64,000 bases of DNA from Amborella trichopoda. Lineage: Eukaryota > Streptophyta > Magnoliopsida > Amborellales > Amborellaceae. The translations under genes were made by a program, and so were the position numbers. The notes beneath the pieces were generated by a model. The model worked only from the letters and a program-made list of their open reading frames with translations, did not search any database and was not told where the DNA came from. Location: contig NW_006499435.1 in the NCBI RefSeq assembly GCF_000471905.2, positions 1,764,316 through 1,828,315 on the forward strand, given 5' to 3'. This document shows, one piece after another, positions 25,301 to 36,704 of the stretch; the first letter of the stretch is position 1; each line of letters starts with the position of its first letter.

Positions 25301-28300
25301 AAAACAAAAACAATAAAAACTAAGCAAAAGTAAAACACCCCATTTCCCATGTTTCTGTTTAAAAAAAAAAAACCCACTTCTCACCTTTGCTCAAAAATGG
25401 CGTCAAATCAGTGGCCTGGCTCTCATTGAAGAAGGCATTAGCCGAGTATCTCATAAAACAACCAGCATCAACCGCTCTCCCATCTGTATCAGGAAGGCAA
25501 CCGTCGATATTGGTATAAGCCACGCTTAAGCAACTTTCGCACGAGCCTTGGGCCACAGTTTGGGCACACTGAGCCACGCCATAAGCTACCAGACCATCGG
25601 AGCCATTGCGAACCACGGCCCCAAAATAGCCTGGGATTTTGGACGCTGCGGTGCTGAGGTCTCTGAGGAGGTCATTGGCGAGGGTGGTGAAGGTGGCTTG
25701 TTGGAGCGAGGTCTTGTTACCGCATATGGGCACGTTGCCTGGCAAGGTGGCCTGGTCGAAGAAAGTGCTGCTCTCGTACCTGATGGAGAGAAGGAAAGGC
25801 GTGACTTTCATGCAGTAGGGGTGGACAACAGGTTGGATCGACCAAGTCGGACGGGTTGGCCCGACTTAGGTCCGACTATGGGTCCCATTTCTAGACCTGA
25901 TGGCTTGGTTTGGGGTCTAGAAATAGGGATCTTACAAGGTTGGGTGGGTCTAGATTGACTCGACCTAAATATTTGAGATGTATTATTTATTTTACTATAA
26001 TAATACTGCATTATATCATAAATTCTACTATTATTTATTTTTATGTTTTTATACACTTGGACATAAAAATTTTCATATAATGGTACTATTATATAATGGA
26101 AAAGTTAACCCAAGAGCGTCCTGGACTCTCTTCTTCGATGCGGTTTGTATAGAGCCAAGGCTCAAAGCAATCAAATTAGAGCCTATTTTCAAATAGTGTC
26201 GAAAAATATGGTTTTTATACTGAAAATTTTTGTAATACTTTAAAATATATTTTCATGTCTAATTATAAATTTTAAAGTTTCAAAAATGGTATCGAGTAGA
26301 CTTATGAAAACTTGAAAATTGACGGTTCAAAAATGCCTTACAAGATGGATTATTTCCAAAATTTAAAATCTATTTGTTTCTCATATCCATGCATCTTGAT
26401 GTCAAGGTGATCAATTTGATGATATTTGAGCATCAAAACAACATCTTCTAGTAAAAATTTTGAGGTTGCCTCTAATTTGATTGTTTAGATCCTAGGCTCT
26501 ATATAACTTACCCCTTCTTTAAAAGGCACCAACTAAAACTATATGTCAATGGTGTAAAACAAATCCGCTAAAAAAGCTCATTTAAATCATGATCATCTTG
26601 ATCTAGATCATGAATCCCTAAAATTTTGGATAAAAAATCCACGTCTAAAGTGGACTTTTGAGGGAGGACTCACGAGACATGAGTTGGGTGACTTATAGTA
26701 CTATATAGGGTAGCAGTCTCATGCAACGGTTGTATCATGGTATAATGCAATAACTTTAAAAAACAATGTTAAAGCTATTTATTTGATCCAAATTTTTAAA
26801 ATATACACTCTTTTCATTCTAATGAACAATCATAAAAAATAAAAAATTGAAAACACAACCTATAAAGTAATTTTTTAGCCCAATTAACATCGGTCGTCCA
26901 TTTTGATAAGATGCTTAGATCTAGGCCTTAGAAAGACTTTCTTCGTTTCCAAATTTTTCTAGATGATTTTATTATTATTAGATGAACAATGTTAAGAAAG
27001 ATAAAAAAAAAATTGAGTTTGTAAAGGCTAAGATCTTGAAATTCACCAAATAAATGGTCTAGATTCGTCGTTGGAGGGAGGCTCATTTTGACCATATCTA
27101 GGGTTCAAATTGAACTTTTTTTTACTGGGAGCCAAGGGGGGGGGGGGAGGGGTTGATTATTGAGATGAAGAGAATGCGTGTGTAAAATTTTGGGTTGTAA
27201 AAAAACCACAAACATGGTTTGCTAGAAATATGGTTGCATTATACCTTGATACAACCGTTGCATTAGATCATTACCCATGGTTTTTTAGAAGTATAGTTGC
27301 ATTATACTATGATACAACCGTTGCATTAGATCACTATCCAATATATATAAATAGGCATAAATGAGAGAAAGAGAGAGTGTGTGTGTTATAAAAAATAACC
27401 ATTGCTTGACCCATTCAGGTTATGTCTGGGGTCTTGGTCCATTTGACCTTGACCTGATTAGGTCTGGGTGTGGGTCCAGCTTAGATCATATCATGTTTGG
27501 TTGGGTTTGTGTTGAGGCCAACCCGACCCAAATATATTCATATAAATTATATATAAATAATACTATTATAAAATCTATATAATAATTTTGACATATTCTT
27601 TGTTTATTGACTAGGATCCAAACCACCCATTGGGTCGGATCCGGGGTCTGACTTAGACCTAGTTGTGTTAGATCTACGTCGGGGTCAAGCTGACCCTAAC
27701 TCGACCCATTCTCACCCCTATATGTACCTAGCAACTGGCCCAGCCAACTTAGGCCTAGTTCAACATGTTATGCCCTACCTAGGCCCGAATCGGCCTAAAG
27801 AGGCCGCACCAGTTGTGATTGTGGCCCAAGCCGGGGCCTCATGCTATGGTGGCCCCCCTAATCCTGCTGGTCACCACATTTTGTAGCTCGGGCTATAAAT
27901 ACTTTTATATAACACATCAACCTTGAACAATCAAGGCACAAATTTATGCCAATAATAAACTGTAGTTTTGGTGTTAGAAAATCTATTTCTACAATAAATT
28001 ATGAAAACTAAAGCTCAAAAAATAGTGTAAATTGAGCAAAATGTACAGACACTTCAAAATCTTAAAAATGGATGGTGTAAATAATATCTTTATTTTTACT
28101 TATAAAGTTTAAAGCTTTAAAAACAGTGTAGATCAACATATCTATAAAAACTTTAAAATCTTGAAAATTGACGGTCTAAAAATGCATTATAAAATATATT
28201 ATTTCCAAAATTTAAAATCCATTTTTTCTTCTCATGTCCATGCATCTTGATGTCGAGATGATTCATTTGAGGATATTTGAGCATCAAAAGAACCATTTCT

Positions 28301-29673
28301 AATGAAATTTTTTGGGTAGGCTCTAATTTAATTGTTTAGAGCTTCAACTCTATATAAATTTTTTCTTAATGTGATCACTTTGTAGCAAAGATAAATAGCC
28401 TCATCATGTACTATCCCCAAAAATATACCCTTCCAAAGGAGCGGAATGATGCCGACGAAGTCTGCAGTTGCACCTTCACAAAACATGGCCGCCCTGCGGA
28501 CCTTTTCCTTTTATTTTATTGTGGTGTCGCCTACGCCCACCTTTTTAAAGTGTTTCCCGCGGACGGCTATTAATGTAGGCGCCAACAAAGAGTGGACCAA
28601 CTTTTAAAGTTATTTGAGTTTTCTGAAGCTTGGTTGGTTTCTATCGATATGGATTGGTATGGTCAGCAATGGAAAATTAGTTAAAAAATAATGAAAAGGA
28701 ACCGGGGGATTGGAAGGTCTTAAAACTTTAAAGCTTTTTTAAATTTGTCTCAAGTTTGGCCAATATAAATAGTTTGTTAAAATTATTTATAAATTGTGAA
28801 TCTACACTGCGTTAGGATTTCTCTTTTTTATTTCCTTGTTCAATATGCCAGGCTTTAAAACTTTGGAAGAACATGTACCCTCTACTTCCAAAAAAAAAAA
28901 AGAGGCAAAAAGCCACAGGCACCCATGGCCATAAGATATAAAATCAGACGATGGGGCGTACCCTTGATTATGCTTTAATTTTGATTTTTCAAATATTAGA
29001 CAAAGAAATAACATGCCCAAGATTAAGGTGTTTGTGATATTTGTGTACAAAAGCCACTAATCTCATTCTCTACCGTCCAAAGTTTTAAACCACTTTCGAA
29101 CTCTGTTTCACTCTCGATCAGGGTTCGAGCAGGACGAACCCACTAAATTACTTTTGAAAAAAGGATTCATGAGACAATTGCAGCACTACTTTCGAATGTT
29201 TCGGAAGAACGCAATAAAAGAAGAAAAAAACTGCAGAAACTCTTTTAAGTTCAAACTTTTCACACCAAAAACCATCAATTCACATGCACATACCTGAGGA
29301 AACACCCATCATAGATGACCCTAGCTCCATTGGCAGATGAGCAGTTCCTTATCTGAGCCTCTGCCACTGAGAAGCAAGCCAAGCAATCACTCGTTGAGAG
29401 ATAATCCCTGCACTGGGCCATTGCGTAAGCAGGGTCCGAGCCCTTCACCTGCTCCGCCGTCGCGAAACTCTTTGTCCTCAGCTGGTTCCTTATCTCTGTG
29501 AAAGAAGCATTCAAATTCTCAAAGAACACAGCTGAATTTGTGACATTATATTGGCTGCAACCTTTGTTCAATAGGTTGGTTTCAGGATCAGCCATTACAG
29601 GATCATTGGAGAGAAACCCAATTGAGAGGAGAGTGAATAATAGAGTATCTAGCCCTGTTGATTTAGTCTTCAT
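18458..29673 (-). CDS. CRK: Cysteine-rich receptor-like kinase (two Gnk2/DUF26 domains)
   Basis: Single-pass plasma-membrane receptor kinase of the plant CRK family, CRK2-like by its kinase tail. Exons in transcript order: 29673-29294, 25779-25385, 23325-23203, 22363-22236, 21065-20852, 20568-20337, 19942-19792, 18766-18458; all have GT-AG borders and consistent phases, total 1932 nt, 643 residues. Signal peptide about 1-28. First Gnk2 domain about 34-127 with C-X8-C-X2-C at C88, C97, C100; second about 128-240 with the same motif at C198, C207, C210. Transmembrane helix about 265-287, followed by basic [11 protein letters not shown]. Kinase: GEGGFG near 333-338, VAVK lysine 354, HRD 449-451 (RD kinase), DFG 468-470, then [13 protein letters not shown]. 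Ser-rich C-terminal tail. All catalytic residues are present, so the kinase is probably active. Ligand unknown. Introns hold nested MITEs and an N gap. Confidence 0.94.
18931..18965. repeat. AG microsatellite in CRK intron 7
   Basis: Uninterrupted AG dinucleotide run of about 35 bp between the last two CRK exons. Confidence 0.9.
19075..19353. repeat. AG microsatellites around an assembly gap
   Basis: AG runs at about 19075-19108 and 19311-19353 flank a 20-N gap (19199-19218). Sequence next to the gap is built from ACGTAACG-like words and may be unreliable consensus. It lies in CRK intron 7, so the coding sequence is not affected. Confidence 0.85.
24365..25305. mobile_element. MITE family A copy split by a nested insertion (CRK intron 2)
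   Basis: Left part 24365-24626 and right part 25170-25305 match the two halves of the intact copy at 13814-14191. The join falls inside GGCTTTAAATTT / AATTA. The right end reads TTTGGAGCCTCGGCTCTATT. The middle is a different TIR element. Confidence 0.7.
24627..25169. mobile_element. Nested TIR element with palindromic core
   Basis: Terminal inverted repeats of about 100 bp or more: both ends read inward through AATTATCA, AAATATAC, AAAAAACCCTCAACTTTCAT and TTTTCCTCAA. The core (24745-25050) repeats the words CATTACGGTACTTTAAGTAC and TACTTTAAGTACCGTAATG in both directions, so it could fold into several hairpins. No ORF. Confidence 0.75.
25817..25975. mobile_element. hAT-like fragment next to CRK exon 2
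   Basis: Begins TAGGGGTGGACAACAGG, a plant hAT-type end, and is followed by GGTTGG, GTCGGAC and CGACTTAGG words. On the gene strand it ends only about 37 bp before exon 2, whose acceptor is CCATCAG. The other end was not resolved. Confidence 0.5.
26137..26512. mobile_element. MITE family A copy (CRK intron 1)
   Basis: Starts TGCGGTTTGTATAGAGCC and ends GATCCTAGGCTCTATATAAC. Internal blocks are in family order (GCATCTTGATGTCAAGGTGA, ACATCTTCTAGTAAAA). Non-coding. Confidence 0.7.
26708..27335. mobile_element. MITE family C, copy 2, with doubled right terminal repeat
   Basis: The left end (ATGCAACGGTTGTATCATGG) has its inverted partner twice on the right, at about 27229-27268 and 27294-27333 (TTGCATTATACYWTGATACA, then ACCGTTGCATTAGATCA). 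The body matches 12100-12560. A G-rich tract lies at 27136-27148. Non-coding. Confidence 0.65.
27413..27722. mobile_element. hAT-like element (CRK intron 1)
   Basis: Islands rich in GGTCTGGG and CCCGACCC words flank an AT-rich core. The right end TCGACCCATTCTCACCCCTA is the inverse of a TAGGGGTGAGAATGGG end. Similar in organisation to 25817-25975. Confidence 0.5.
27915..28368. mobile_element. MITE family A copy (CRK intron 1)
   Basis: Blocks in family order: AACAATCAAGGCAC, GTGTAAATTGAGCAAAATG, GCATCTTGATGTCGAGATGA, TTTAGAGCTTCAACTCTATA. The right end is CTATATAAATTTTTTC. No target duplication recognised. Confidence 0.65.
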
Positions 29674-31250
29674 CTTGAAGTTGCAGAGTTGTTCTCAGAG
29701 TAAATGGTAACAATTTGGAAACAGCTGAGATTCAAGGATTTAGGGCTTTAGTTTTGCAGACTCTGTTATGGACTTGGGGATTAGGATGATTAGAGAGACA
29801 TGAAGGTAAAGAGCTTAGAAACCACTGTAGGTTCATGGAGTAAGGGTTTTGGCATCTGTTTCCTATTTCAGTATATGTTTCATTGAGCTAGATCTGAGAG
29901 AGAACTTGGAAAAAACTAGTAAGAGAGAGAAACAAAGGAGATTGAACTGAATCAGAAGCAGAGTGAATAAATTAATGGAGCTCCAGCTAACCAAGCTAAA
30001 TCAATAGAGGACTGTAGGAATTAGATCAAAATAATGGGAGAAAAGTAGAAGAATTTGGTGACTCTGAGCTAAATTAGAAGTAACAGTGGAGATTTTTAGA
30101 TAACACCCGAAGATTTGCAGAAATCGAAGACTTAGCCCTGGATATGTTCAGGAAAAGGTTGAAATTGATGGAAACTAGAACTACATCTACAGAGAAGCAG
30201 ATTAAATATTGTAAAAAATGGTAGAAATGATGATTCAAAAGATAACTTAGCCCCTATGCAAACAAAACATGTAATGAATCACATTAAAAGCTCAAATTAA
30301 AGATGATAAAATAAACAAAAACAGATATAAATATAGAATTTGATCTCGAGAATCAATACTCACTAAGAATTTGCAGAAAGCTCTTACAAGAGAGGAAAAA
30401 CAGTCGAGTACATAGTACATATGTAGCACTGTGTAACAAATCCCATAAATGCAAATGGCATTAAATAAAAAAGGTTCCTATCATCCAACCACCTACTTTG
30501 AGGAGCCAACATTAAATAGGACCTGAAGATTTACTGCACAGAAGCCCTAAATTACAGTAAATACATGGACAAAACAGCTTAAATCACAACAAAAAAAAGG
30601 AATTAAGAGCTTAAGAAATGGAAATTAAAAAAAACAGGTCTATGAAAGCCACTTCGACTGCTTTTGATTCTGTAAATTACAGTATCGATACAAGGAAATG
30701 TAAATTACATTATCAATAGAAGGAAAGGCAGATTTAAATCAAAGAGAAGAACCACAAATCTAGTAAGTCATTAGAATGATAAAGCTATGAAGGGAAAGAG
30801 CCCAAGGAGCTTTGAAAAGTTTTGAGGTTTCGTCGAAAACACAAAAACTTTATTTTTCGCAGCAGGTACTGGAAGATACAAAAGCAGCTAAGCAAAACCA
30901 GAGGAGAATCTTAAAGAAGTATACATAACAACAAACTGGATTCAAATTGTTAAGATAAAGGAGAAAATTAAGGTTTTGAAACAAATCTGATGGAAAAACC
31001 TATAAATTAGAGGGGTCTTACGGAGTATGGAGGCTGTAGGAGGAGGAAAGGAGAACCACCTGATTGATGTTTCTGTCAGTTACGTAGTAATATGATTTCA
31101 CTGTTGAAAACTTGGGAAAAATAATTTGCCATTATCATATGGCGCAGTACCTTAGGATTTAAGTTTTAGCTTTAAATATGTTGGTTATAAATGACAGAAA
31201 TTGCCCCAAAGATTTTGAGAAATATCATAGCTTAGGGCGGCCAGTGTGCT
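29674..31250 (-). promoter_or_regulatory. Upstream region of the CRK gene
   Basis: Sequence before the CRK start codon (29673-29671, gene on minus strand). A TCCTCCTCCTACAGCC-type leader near 31030-31070, followed on the gene strand by CCGTAAGAC, could be a non-coding first exon with a donor, but that is a guess. No TATA box or other element is assigned. Confidence 0.3.
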
Positions 31251-31481
31251 TATGAAGTAGCACCTGGAGGATTATTAGCTAGTGTGTATCATTTTACGAT
31301 AATACAATATAGTGTGGATCAACCACAAGAGGTATGTATAAAGAGTATTAGCTCAAAGGAGAAATCCTAGAATCCCATTTGGATCTAAAGAAGTTCTAAT
31401 TTTCGAGAAAAAGAATATTATGATATGTTGGGAATCTATTATGATAACCATCCATACTTGAAATGTATCTTGATGCCTGAA

Positions 31482-31613
31482 AGTTGGATTCGTTGGCCCC
31501 TATGCAAGGATCATATTGTCCCTAATTTCAATGAGATACATGATATAAGTTGGATTGGTTGGCCCCTATGCAAGGATCATATTGTCCCTAATTTCTAAGA
31601 GATAGAGGATGTT
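31482..31613. repeat. 66-bp tandem duplication
   Basis: Two adjacent copies (31482-31547, 31548-31613) sharing AGTTGGATTSGTTGGCCCC and CAAGGATCATATTGTCCC. The copies diverge near their 3' ends. Non-coding. Confidence 0.85.
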
Positions 31614-31734
31614 CATTGAATGATAAGAAACTAATCTCCGCTTCTATGGCCCAAATATTCAAAAAAAAAAATTCAAGATTTTGCGATGTTGAATCGTTGC
31701 ATTGGGAATTCAGGATTATAGGATTGGAACAACG

Positions 31735-31844
31735 TTGTGATGCATTGTAGTTTAGAGATGGTAAATTACATCCCAGCTTGTTTGAAAATTGCCGATCTGA
31801 ATTGGCGACTCCTGTATCCGGTCTTTTAAACATTGTGATGCATT
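31735..31844. mobile_element. Very short hAT-like insertion
   Basis: The 12-mer TTGTGATGCATT flanks a segment of about 86 bp on both sides (31735-31746 and 31833-31844). Depending on the frame chosen, the element ends in CATTG-type sequence (right side TCTTTTAAACATTG), as in the other hAT-like copies. The exact borders are ambiguous by 3 bp. Confidence 0.45.
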
Positions 31845-32189
31845 ATAGGCTAGAAACAGCATCCTGCAACCCGACTTTTTTCGTGTTGACAAGAGACAGT
31901 TGACGTGAATCTTTAGATTCACACACACGTGTCATTTGTGCCTGATAAAAATAATCTGAAAATTGAATGAAGATCATCCAATTCATGGATGGCCATATTT
32001 GTGTCTTTAGAAACTCAAAATCTGTTTTTTCTTTTTTCCAAATACTCATCCAGTGATTTCAAAGCACATTAAAAACTATAAATTGAAAAAACACTTCTAA
32101 GTAGGTCTTTTACACAAGAAATAACTTTACATCATACTCCAAACTGAGCACATTATACTTTCTCTATAGTTCGTATGTAAAACTTTCCA

Positions 32190-32515
32190 GGGTGCGGTCT
32201 ATGCAAGGCATCAACCTTAAACAGACAAAGTAAGGAACCTCTAAATCTTACCAGAAGGATGCACTTCTAGTACCGTAAACTCCTACAGTGATCTAAAAAA
32301 TTATTTCTACCCCAAATTGTAGATCTAAAATGATGCAAATCAATCATATTTATAAATGTTTGAAAATCTTGAACATGGATAGTCCAAATAATTTGTTATA
32401 ATATATATTATTTTAAAACTAAAATTAATTTTCCTCGTATCTATGCATCTTTCCAACGTGAAAAGCCTGTCCAAAGGTTTGTGAAGTAGGCCTTAATTTC
32501 TAATTTTATAGTACA
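32190..32515. mobile_element. MITE family A copy, diverged
   Basis: Starts GGGTGCGGTCTATGCAAGGC, with later ATAATTTGTTATAATATATA and CATCTTTCCAACGTG blocks that align to the family. The right end is weak. Non-coding. Confidence 0.5.
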
Positions 32516-33127
32516 AACCTAATACCAACTCTTTTCTTTTAATTCCATTTCCTGGCAATATCTTAAACTAATTCCTTCTATTAATCCAAGTTCTTGGCAG
32601 TATACCCCATGTATTCTTTTTAGTGCGATGACTATGACAAGTTTTACATGAATTAATTTAAGGTACATCGTGTAATTAATTTAAGGTATGTGGGGGTATT
32701 TTTGGGGTTTGAGACCAATAATTACATATAAATTAATTTATTTAGTGGAGGTTGCTTGATGTTAAGGCCATTAACCTCAACTAACATCGTAAAGAGCCAG
32801 GGCTCTCTAGATGATAGAGACCCTCCTGATGATGTTTAATTGACTAATTCGTTATTTATGTCCTTAGATTTTTACAGTGAATAGTGTTGATGTGATTAGT
32901 GGCCATAACTAATTCAAATGTAAATTTGGTCCAAAACAATGGAACCTAGTATAAGAAAAACAGAGCACTAGAAAAACCTTGGGTGCAAAGACTTGATTGG
33001 TTCCGAAACATTTTCGAGTGAAAAATACTTGATAGGTTCTAACTCGGCAAAACATCCGAGATAAAAAAAAGGTGTAAATATGTGTATTTGTGCGTATTGA
33101 TAATACATGTCAAGGTAGACTACCTAA

Positions 33128-33305
33128 TTATATAGGAAAGGGTTTGGGTGTGGTGGTAGCACCCCCATGTCTAGTTACCACGTTGTGGTTTTCAATCGTG
33201 CTGCCATTACCCATTGATACTTTTGAAAAAGCTAACTCCCTAATCTATCGCGGAAAAATGGGTAGAGGCCTATCTTCCCTACTGAATTATTCAAAAAAAC
33301 AAAAA
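33128..33305 (+). repeat. Short dispersed repeat, copy 2
   Basis: Second copy of the repeat at 10802-10960: GGTGTGGTGGTAGCACCCCC, then TACCACGTTGTGGTTTTCAA, then CTACTGAATTATTCAAAAA. The A-rich 3' end is SINE-like. It abuts the MITE at 33319. Confidence 0.5.
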
Positions 33306-33318
33306 CTAATTGTATTAG

Positions 33319-33691
33319 GTGTGGTTTCTATAAGATTGCAACTTTAAACAATCCAAGTAAAACCCACCTCCAAAATTTATCATAACATGTGTAAAACATT
33401 TTTAGGATCATCTGAAAATCTATTTTCGTATCTAATTATAGAAATTTAAAATTCTAAAAATAGTTAAATCAAATAGATCTATAAACATATGAAAATCTTG
33501 AAAATGGATGGTCTAGATAATATATTGCAAGATGCACTATTTTTAGGACTCAATTTTATTTTTTTTATATTCATACATCTCGATGTCGAGATGATCGATT
33601 ATATGGTTTTTCAACATTAAAACAACCATTTCTGATGGATTTTGAGGTGCATCTTTAATTCTACGTTGCAACCTTATATAAACTTTTCCCA
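33319..33691. mobile_element. MITE family A copy with near-perfect 9-bp target duplication
   Basis: 373-bp element from GGTGTGGTTTCTATAAG to CTTATATAAACTTTTCCCA. Flanks are ATTGTATTA (33310-33318) and ATTATATTA (33692-33700), eight of nine identical. Contains the family block CATCTCGATGTCGAGATGAT. Confidence 0.75.
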
Positions 33692-34103
33692 ATTATATTA
33701 GCTTCGGTAGAAAGCAAAGAGTTTCAGTTTACAGTGAAAGTTTTAATAAACCAAATTTCAGTTTACAGTGTAAGTTTTAATAAACCAATATTAATTATTT
33801 GTTGCTGCTCAAAATGATATACAAAAGAAGATAAAATGGGGGCAGATCAGCTTTCTTCTTTCTTACCCAAATCGATGAATCTCGTCCTAAGCCAAAGCCT
33901 AAGGGAGGTATATCTAATTGTAAATTGACAAAAAAATGAGGAAGAAAAATAAAATTCAAAATCAATTTTACAAACTTTTTTGACAAGTTTCATAATCAAT
34001 GGTGGTGATCACCCAACACACCAAGCCAATGGTGGATATGGTACCGGGCCCAATCGTTAAAGTAGAGCATGAACTTATAGAACCACTAACCTAAATAACA
34101 AGA

Positions 34104-34475
34104 TGCAAGGCATACAGATACATTCGTAGCTGTAGAGGTAAAGCGCACCTTCAAATTTTATCATGGTATATAATTTTGATGTAAAATGTTCTTAGGATTA
34201 TCTTAAAATCTATTTTTATATCTAATTATAAAATTTTAAATTTCAAATATCTATAAATATATGAAAATCTTAATAGTGGACGGTATAGATAATATGTTGT
34301 AAAATGCATTATTTCTGAGATTTAAAAACTTTTTATTTTTCATGGTCATACATCTCGATGTCGAGATGATCAATCAAAGGGTTTTTCAACATTAAAACTA
34401 CATTTTTCGATAGATTTTTTAGGTGCATTCGTAGTTCTACATTATAAGTATGCATCCTTATATAAACTTTTCCCA
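34104..34475 (+). mobile_element. MITE family A copy, sister of 1575-1962
   Basis: Very similar to the CKX-intron copy: GCGCACCTTCAAATTTTATC, AATATGTTGTAAAATGC, CATCTCGATGTCGAGATGAT and CTTATATAAACTTTTCCC in order. Together the two define a subfamily. Confidence 0.7.
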
Positions 34476-34829
34476 TCTTTCAAAGGATTGATGTATTCAT
34501 TGCGTGTTGCTTTGTCCTTCTTTTCTTAAATATAAAGTTGACAACGCTTTCCTTCAATATTTTGTTATTCTTTAATACTAAATCCGGTTTACACAAAACC
34601 TTTGTGCTGAGAACCACACAAAATTATCCAAAACTCAATTCATAATTGAAAAAATATCACAAAAGGCCAAGCAAACAAGACAAAGCATGTGACGGTCAAA
34701 ATCAAATACCAAAAGACAGCTTTGTATAACATAACTACCATGAGCCCCACATGATGTTCTTATTTAAAAGCATCGTTTAATCAATACATTTTTTTTTCTC
34801 TTTTCCCTTTATTTTAAACTGTAGCAGTA

Positions 34830-35480
34830 ACCCCGGTTTTAGAAAGCTCAATGCTGATGGGTGGCTTGGGCCTGCTATCCGGGTCAGGCAGGCTTGGGCC
34901 TATGGGTGGCAACGGGGCGAGCTGCCCCCTACCCTGACACAGCCGCAGCCTGGTCTTAACTAGGTCAAAAGGCCCTAGCCCTATTAGTGCCTGGCCAAAT
35001 AAAATTGAAAGACAAAAAACATAAAAAACAAATAACCAAAGGCCTTAGCCGGGCTGGCTAGGCCCTACTATCGGGCCGTGGTTGCCTGGCCTTGGTCCAG
35101 CCCTTGGGCCACATTTCATGCCTCATGCCATAGTTTCTAGGGCAGGTTTGGCAGGCTGGGCCGGGTGGCCGGGACACCTAGACCACTGCAACCCTTACTT
35201 GGGGCTGGATCAGACTGCATGAAAAGGCCCATGGGCGGGGATGGGCTCAACTTGGTAAGCTATTATCATGTAGGGCCCCAGCCCGCATAGTCATGACCCA
35301 AATTTTATTTTTAAGAAACATAACACATGTATTTGATCTTTTTCCATATTTATGTAGTGCATGACCCGACCTGATTTTTTAGTCCTCGCTGAATTTCGGC
35401 CTCGATATCATGTATTTTGGCATGGGACGCAACTAAATTTTCGAGCCCAGGGCTACCCAACATTGTTTTAGGTCAGGACT
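34830..35480. repeat. GC-rich degenerate hAT-like region
   Basis: Dense GGGCCTG, GGCTTGGGCC and CTAGGCCC words, with one GGGTGGCAACGGGGC end-like sequence at about 34911. Probably one or more decayed hAT-like elements. No ORF recognised. Confidence 0.45.
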
Positions 35481-35533
35481 AGTCTACCTCTGATGGTACT
35501 TCACTCTTCTCTCTCACACACATTTTAGAAAGG

Positions 35534-36050
35534 GTGTGGTTTATATAAGGTTGCATCTTATTTGTAGAAATAAAATTCTGATACCTTAAGCCGTTCATTT
35601 TATTTGAACGGTGTTAGATTTCATATATATTTTAAGGTAGTATCAATAAAGGAAAATGGTTTTATAAGACTGCTGCCCAATCAAAATAAGTAAAGCTTCA
35701 TTGCATAACTTCTCAAAAATTACAATTCTAAGTGTTAAAAAACCTTTAAATCGATCATCTCAGCTTGAACATTATGGTAGTGCAAAACAATTATGATTTT
35801 AAATTTTCAAGATAGTGTATATTGCAACAAATCTTCTAGACCATCTATTTTGCTCTAAAAATAATTGTTTATAGATCCGCAAGATCTATTTCATTTTTTG
35901 AGTTTCAAATTTCATTATCGGTGTTGAAAATTAATTTTAGAGCCATTATGAAGATTTTCGATGCCGATATTGCTTTTCGGATGAGGATTTGAGGTGAGAC
36001 TTTATTTTGTTTTCATAAAGCCTAGGCCCTATAGAAACCTCATCCATCAA
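35534..36050. mobile_element. MITE family A copy, diverged
   Basis: Left end GGGTGTGGTTTATATAAGG, right end AAGCCTAGGCCCTATAGAAA followed by CCTCATCC, which are inverted relative to each other. Internal GATCATCTCAGCTTGA and AGATCCGCAAGATCTA blocks fit the family. Confidence 0.55.
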
Positions 36051-36704
36051 TAAATGACAAATCTTTTCTAACTTACACTGTCTAAATAAAATGGATGGGG
36101 TAGATTGATGCAAATTTATTTCTACAAATAAGGTTGCAAGGTTTTTTCCTACCTCCCTGATACAACCTCTCTCTTACGGAAAGTATAAAATAAGATTGTT
36201 TACCTTGCACAATGAGTTTAACTAGTTTGAGATTAGGTACTCAACTTGTTTTAAAAAAAAAAAACTAGTTTGAGATTAGGCAGCTAGAGGTATGCCGTTA
36301 AAAAGGCTCGGATTAAAAAAAAAAAATCTCAAACTTCGCATAGACCTCATAAATCTTATTAGAATTAGGCTGCAAAAAATTGGAAAAAACCCATATTTAA
36401 TCTGGGTGTTGGGTGTACTAACTTTTTTTTCATGAGTTTACAGTGACAAAATATGATGACTTTCTCGTACCAAATGAAAGTTCCCATATTTAATCTGGGT
36501 GTTTGGTGCATTAAATTTTTTTCATGACAATCACGCAAAATATGAAGACCGTCTCGTAACAAATGAAAGTTGGACCGTATGATCGGTATATATAAATTAT
36601 TGTTATTTTTTATTTTTTTTATTCTTTTACCGAAAAGACCATTTACAATGTCCAATTAAAAATAAATAAATAACTCTTGAAACAAAGAAATAAAAAAAAC
36701 ACGG

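Noticed and set aside
25548..25958. 136-residue plus-strand ORF
   Set aside because: Antisense shadow of CRK exon 2 running into a hAT-like repeat.
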